From an uncultured Clostridia bacterium (lineage in GTDB: Bacteria; Bacillota; Clostridia; Oscillospirales; Ruminococcaceae), in contig CANRDI010000005.1 of assembly GCA_947629335.1 (NCBI GenBank), positions 1 through 64,000 on the forward strand: a stretch of DNA of 64,000 nt, written 5' to 3'. Shown piece after piece: positions 62,051-64,000 of the stretch (positions are counted from its first letter, which is position 1; every line of letters starts with the position of its first letter). The notes under the pieces were generated by a model. That model had not been told where the DNA came from. It made no database searches and saw only the letters and a program-made list of their open reading frames with translations. The position numbers and the translations under genes were made by a program.

Positions 62051-63271
62051 ATGAACGTTTTAGATATGATTTCAAGCTCTGTGACAGAAAAAATAACAGT
62101 TGAATTCCCTAACCTTTTTCAAGGCACTCAGATAACATACAGCCGCGGATTTGAGGTTTTCGGACTGTCAATATACTGGTACGGGATATTGATAGCGGTG
62201 GGGATACTGTTGGCGTATATATATGCGACTGTGCGCTGCGACAAGGTTTTCGGACTTCCGAAGGGAAGGTTTTTCGATGTGGTTTTCGTGTCGGTCATAG
62301 GAGGTTTTTTGGGAGCAAGAATTTACTACTGCGTATTCACCACGCTCGACCCCGATTCGGGCATGAAATATGATTTCATAACCACCTTTACCAAAATACA
62401 CGACGGCGGACTTGCAATTTACGGCGGAATAATCGGCGCGCTTCTGACGGCTCTTGTTATGTGCAAAGTGAGAAAATTAAACTTTTTTGCGGCGTGCGAT
62501 ATTGCCGCGCTCGGTTTTCTTATCGGTCAGACTATAGGCAGGTGGGGAAACTTTATAAACCAAGAGGCGTATGGTTCTGCCTGCGACGCGGACTGGCTCT
62601 TTGCAATGACAGGCTCGAAAATTGAAAACGGTCCCGTTCATCCCTGCTTTTTGTACGAGAGCGCATGGTGCCTGCTCGGATTTATCTTATTGCATTTCTA
62701 CTCGAAAAAGCTCAGGAGCTTTGACGGGGAAATTATGCTGCTTTATCTTTCGTGGTACGGACTGGGAAGGTTCTTTATTGAAAGCGACCGCTCGGACAGC
62801 CTTATGGCAGGAAGTTTTAAAGTATCTCAGATAGTAGCGGCAGTCTGCTTTGTATGCGGCATTGCGCTGTTTATTGTTTTCAAGATAATCACAAAAAAGA
62901 AGAACGTTCCGCTTTATGTAAACACCGAAGCGTCAAAACTGCTTATTGACAAGGAAATACAGGACGAGCTTGACGCAAAAGCAAAGCGCGAAGCCAAAAA
63001 GAACAAAAAAGCTCCGAGCATTCTCGAAAGCGACGATAGCAATGACGAGGAAAACAACGAAAATCCTTCTGAAAATGAAACGGAAAGCATCGACAAAGAT
63101 AATGCCGATAAAGAAGAAAATGCTGACAAAGAAAACATCGGCAAAGAAAGCTCAGACAATGATCTGAGCGAAGAAGCGCCTGCTGAAGAAAAAACCGACA
63201 ATAAAAGCGATAATGAAAACGAAAGTTCGGACGAAAACAATGCCGACAAGCAGGACAACAATAATGCATGA
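62051..63271 (+). CDS. lgt: Prolipoprotein diacylglyceryl transferase with acidic C-terminal tail
   Basis: 406 residues. The core (about 35-285) has seven membrane segments, the Lgt signature GRWGNFINQEAYG, HDGGLAIYGGIIGA and HPCFLYES, and WYGLGRFFIESDR. It transfers diacylglycerol from phosphatidylglycerol to the lipobox cysteine; two such lipoproteins are encoded in this window. The remaining about 110 residues are a Lys/Glu/Asp/Asn-rich low-complexity cytoplasmic tail (SDNDLSEEAPAEEKTDNKSD and similar) absent from normal Lgt of about 260-290 residues. AAAGGAG precedes the start. Confidence 0.96.
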   Translation: MNVLDMISSSVTEKITVEFPNLFQGTQITYSRGFEVFGLSIYWYGILIAVGILLAYIYATVRCDKVFGLPKGRFFDVVFVSVIGGFLGARIYYCVFTTLDPDSGMKYDFITTFTKIHDGGLAIYGGIIGALLTALVMCKVRKLNFFAACDIAALGFLIGQTIGRWGNFINQEAYGSACDADWLFAMTGSKIENGPVHPCFLYESAWCLLGFILLHFYSKKLRSFDGEIMLLYLSWYGLGRFFIESDRSDSLMAGSFKVSQIVAAVCFVCGIALFIVFKIITKKKNVPLYVNTEASKLLIDKEIQDELDAKAKREAKKNKKAPSILESDDSNDEENNENPSENETESIDKDNADKEENADKENIGKESSDNDLSEEAPAEEKTDNKSDNENESSDENNADKQDNNNA

Positions 63272-63319
63272 TAACGCTCAAACCACAGTCTTTTCACCTG
63301 CGGCTGAATAAAAAGAAAA

Positions 63320-63342
63320 GCTCCCGAAAAAAATTCGGGAGC
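63320..63342. terminator. Hairpin after lgt
   Basis: GCTCCCGAA (63320-63328) pairs with TTCGGGAGC (63334-63342). The best T run is on the minus strand (TTTTCTTTTTATT); on the plus strand AAATTATTT follows. It probably ends the lgt transcript. Confidence 0.65.
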
Positions 63343-63372
63343 AAATTATTTGGAAGCCTTTAGCGAGAAAAA

Positions 63373-63489
63373 ATGGAAGGAGATTTAATCAAGACAATAT
63401 ATGTAAACTCGCCCGGCTTCGAAAAATGGAAGGGTGAGGACATGGTGAAACTAATAAATGGAATTTTTATTGGAAGGAAAGAGAAATGA
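63373..63489 (+). CDS. Possible 38-residue small ORF
   Basis: An ATG frame encodes MEGDLIKTIYVNSPGFEKWK and then a Lys/Gly/Ile-rich end (DMVKLINGIFIGRKEK). No good ribosome site precedes it (only GCGAG), and the words aaaatggaagg recur three times within it, so it may be chance or repeat-derived. It is reported because composition is protein-like. Confidence 0.25.
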   Translation: MEGDLIKTIYVNSPGFEKWKGEDMVKLINGIFIGRKEK

Positions 63490-63893
63490 CTGAGCTGTAA
63501 TGAATGTTTTGTTGTCCTCTTGAATTTATTATATCATATCTTTCTGCAATGTCAACATTTATTACAAAACTGTAATTATATTGTAATTTTTTTGAAAGAT
63601 TTTTTAGTTTTAAATCAGTGACCGTAAAGGTTCGTGCAGGAATACAGAGCGAGACCGACTTGAAATATAATTGCTTTCGGAAAATGTCTATAAACCAAAA
63701 AGTATACTTTTTTGCGCGCTGAAAACTGTCAGCAGCTTTCAATAAATTTGTAAACGTTTTCTGTGAAATATATGTAAGGAAAGTGTGAGAAAAAAAGCCA
63801 TTAAGGACGGTTTTTGTGAAAAATGCACAAAAAAGCGCGAAAAAAATCTATTTAAAATATTAAATCTTATTATTTATAAATTTTGGATAACTG
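63490..63893. other. Gene-free AT-rich stretch
   Basis: No credible coding frame on either strand. A minus-strand open frame at 63467-63742 has no ribosome site and no recognisable content. I see no RNA gene. Confidence 0.4.
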
Positions 63894-63922
63894 TAGACTT
63901 TTTTTGAAGCTTGTGTTATAAT
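63894..63922 (+). promoter_or_regulatory. Promoter at right edge
   Basis: -35 TAGACT (63894-63899), 17-base spacer, -10 TATAAT (63917-63922). It would drive the gene that runs off the window. Confidence 0.6.
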
Positions 63923-63930
63923 AATATAGT

Positions 63931-64000
63931 ATGGTAGTGAAACCAAAAGGAAATGCGGTTTTACGTTTATTTCGCAAAATATCCGCAAAAGGCGGAAAAA
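63931..64000 (+). CDS. Partial open frame at window end
   Basis: ATG (63931) or GTG (63937) opens a frame, MVVKPKGNAVLRLFRKIS and onward, that continues past the window edge. The ATG would sit at the transcription start. A second frame from ATG 63953 is also open. Too short to identify. Confidence 0.25.
   Translation, partial: MVVKPKGNAVLRLFRKISAKGGK

Noticed and set aside
62914-63297. Ser/Leu-rich minus-strand frame opposite the Lgt tail
   Set aside because: Shadow of the Glu/Asp-rich tail coding sequence.
63467-63742. 91-codon minus-strand frame
   Set aside because: No ribosome site, unusual composition and no recognisable content.

Overview
The window looks like chromosome of an anaerobic, spore-lineage Firmicute (Clostridia), most like a gut Oscillospiraceae/Ruminococcaceae such as [Eubacterium] siraeum. 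The evidence is a complete Rnf complex, a SpoVS gene next to a YmdB-type phosphoesterase, AdhE, a PAS-linked [FeFe]-hydrogenase-like protein, indolepyruvate:ferredoxin oxidoreductase, a secreted serpin and consensus sigma-A promoters with 17-bp spacers. The genus is inferred from gene content. I saw no rRNA, tRNA, CRISPR array, IS element or prophage.

Region 1 (1-13.7 kb, minus strand): DUF1858 protein, TrmK, Nif3-like protein, RqcH, a DUF2262-like protein, ValS, a nucleotidyltransferase, an HD-GYP protein, a phosphotransferase-fold protein whose catalytic Asp is Glu, a PflX-type radical SAM protein, and an ECF sigma/putative anti-sigma pair. A small repeat-bearing lipoprotein lies at 13.2 kb.

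Region 2 (14-24.5 kb, plus): AspS, a sigma-like protein with an 895-residue one-pass membrane partner, a 35-residue membrane miniprotein (too short for normal gene calling) behind a consensus promoter, a DUF624 protein, PurA, YmdB, SpoVS, asparaginase and a uridine-kinase-like protein.

Region 3 (24.7-33.5 kb, plus): a polysaccharide-control operon (VanZ, Wzz, BY-kinase, CpsB phosphatase, EpsG-like polymerase, membrane protein) without glycosyltransferases. A probably abundant surface protein follows, then MetY-CysK preceded by a consensus promoter, a palindromic operator candidate and a 30-residue leader peptide, then an Rrf2 regulator with IscR-like cysteines.

Region 4 (34-40.6 kb, minus except one gene): ACT protein, aryl-CoA ligase and IorBA (aromatic 2-oxoacid/arylacetate metabolism), a plus-strand amidohydrolase, and a lipoprotein serpin.

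Region 5 (40.7-52.5 kb): an operon of AdhE, an intact phosphotransferase-fold kinase, a 2Fe-2S thioredoxin-like ferredoxin, a HydS-like sensory hydrogenase and a SpoIIE-type phosphatase. It is convergent with rnfCDGEAB. Fermentation, putative H2/redox sensing and ferredoxin:NAD coupling therefore sit side by side.

Region 6 (52.5-64 kb): a self-contained two-gene operon encoding a sacsin/Hsp90-type ATPase and a degenerate SNF2-like helicase, the best candidate here for an undescribed system. Then come an HD protein, a promoter-tandem-repeat-terminator unit that may be a structured RNA, an M16 peptidase pair (first gene apparently with a non-canonical start), Lgt with a long acidic tail, and a gene-poor end. 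A family of long hairpin repeats recurs at five intergenic loci.
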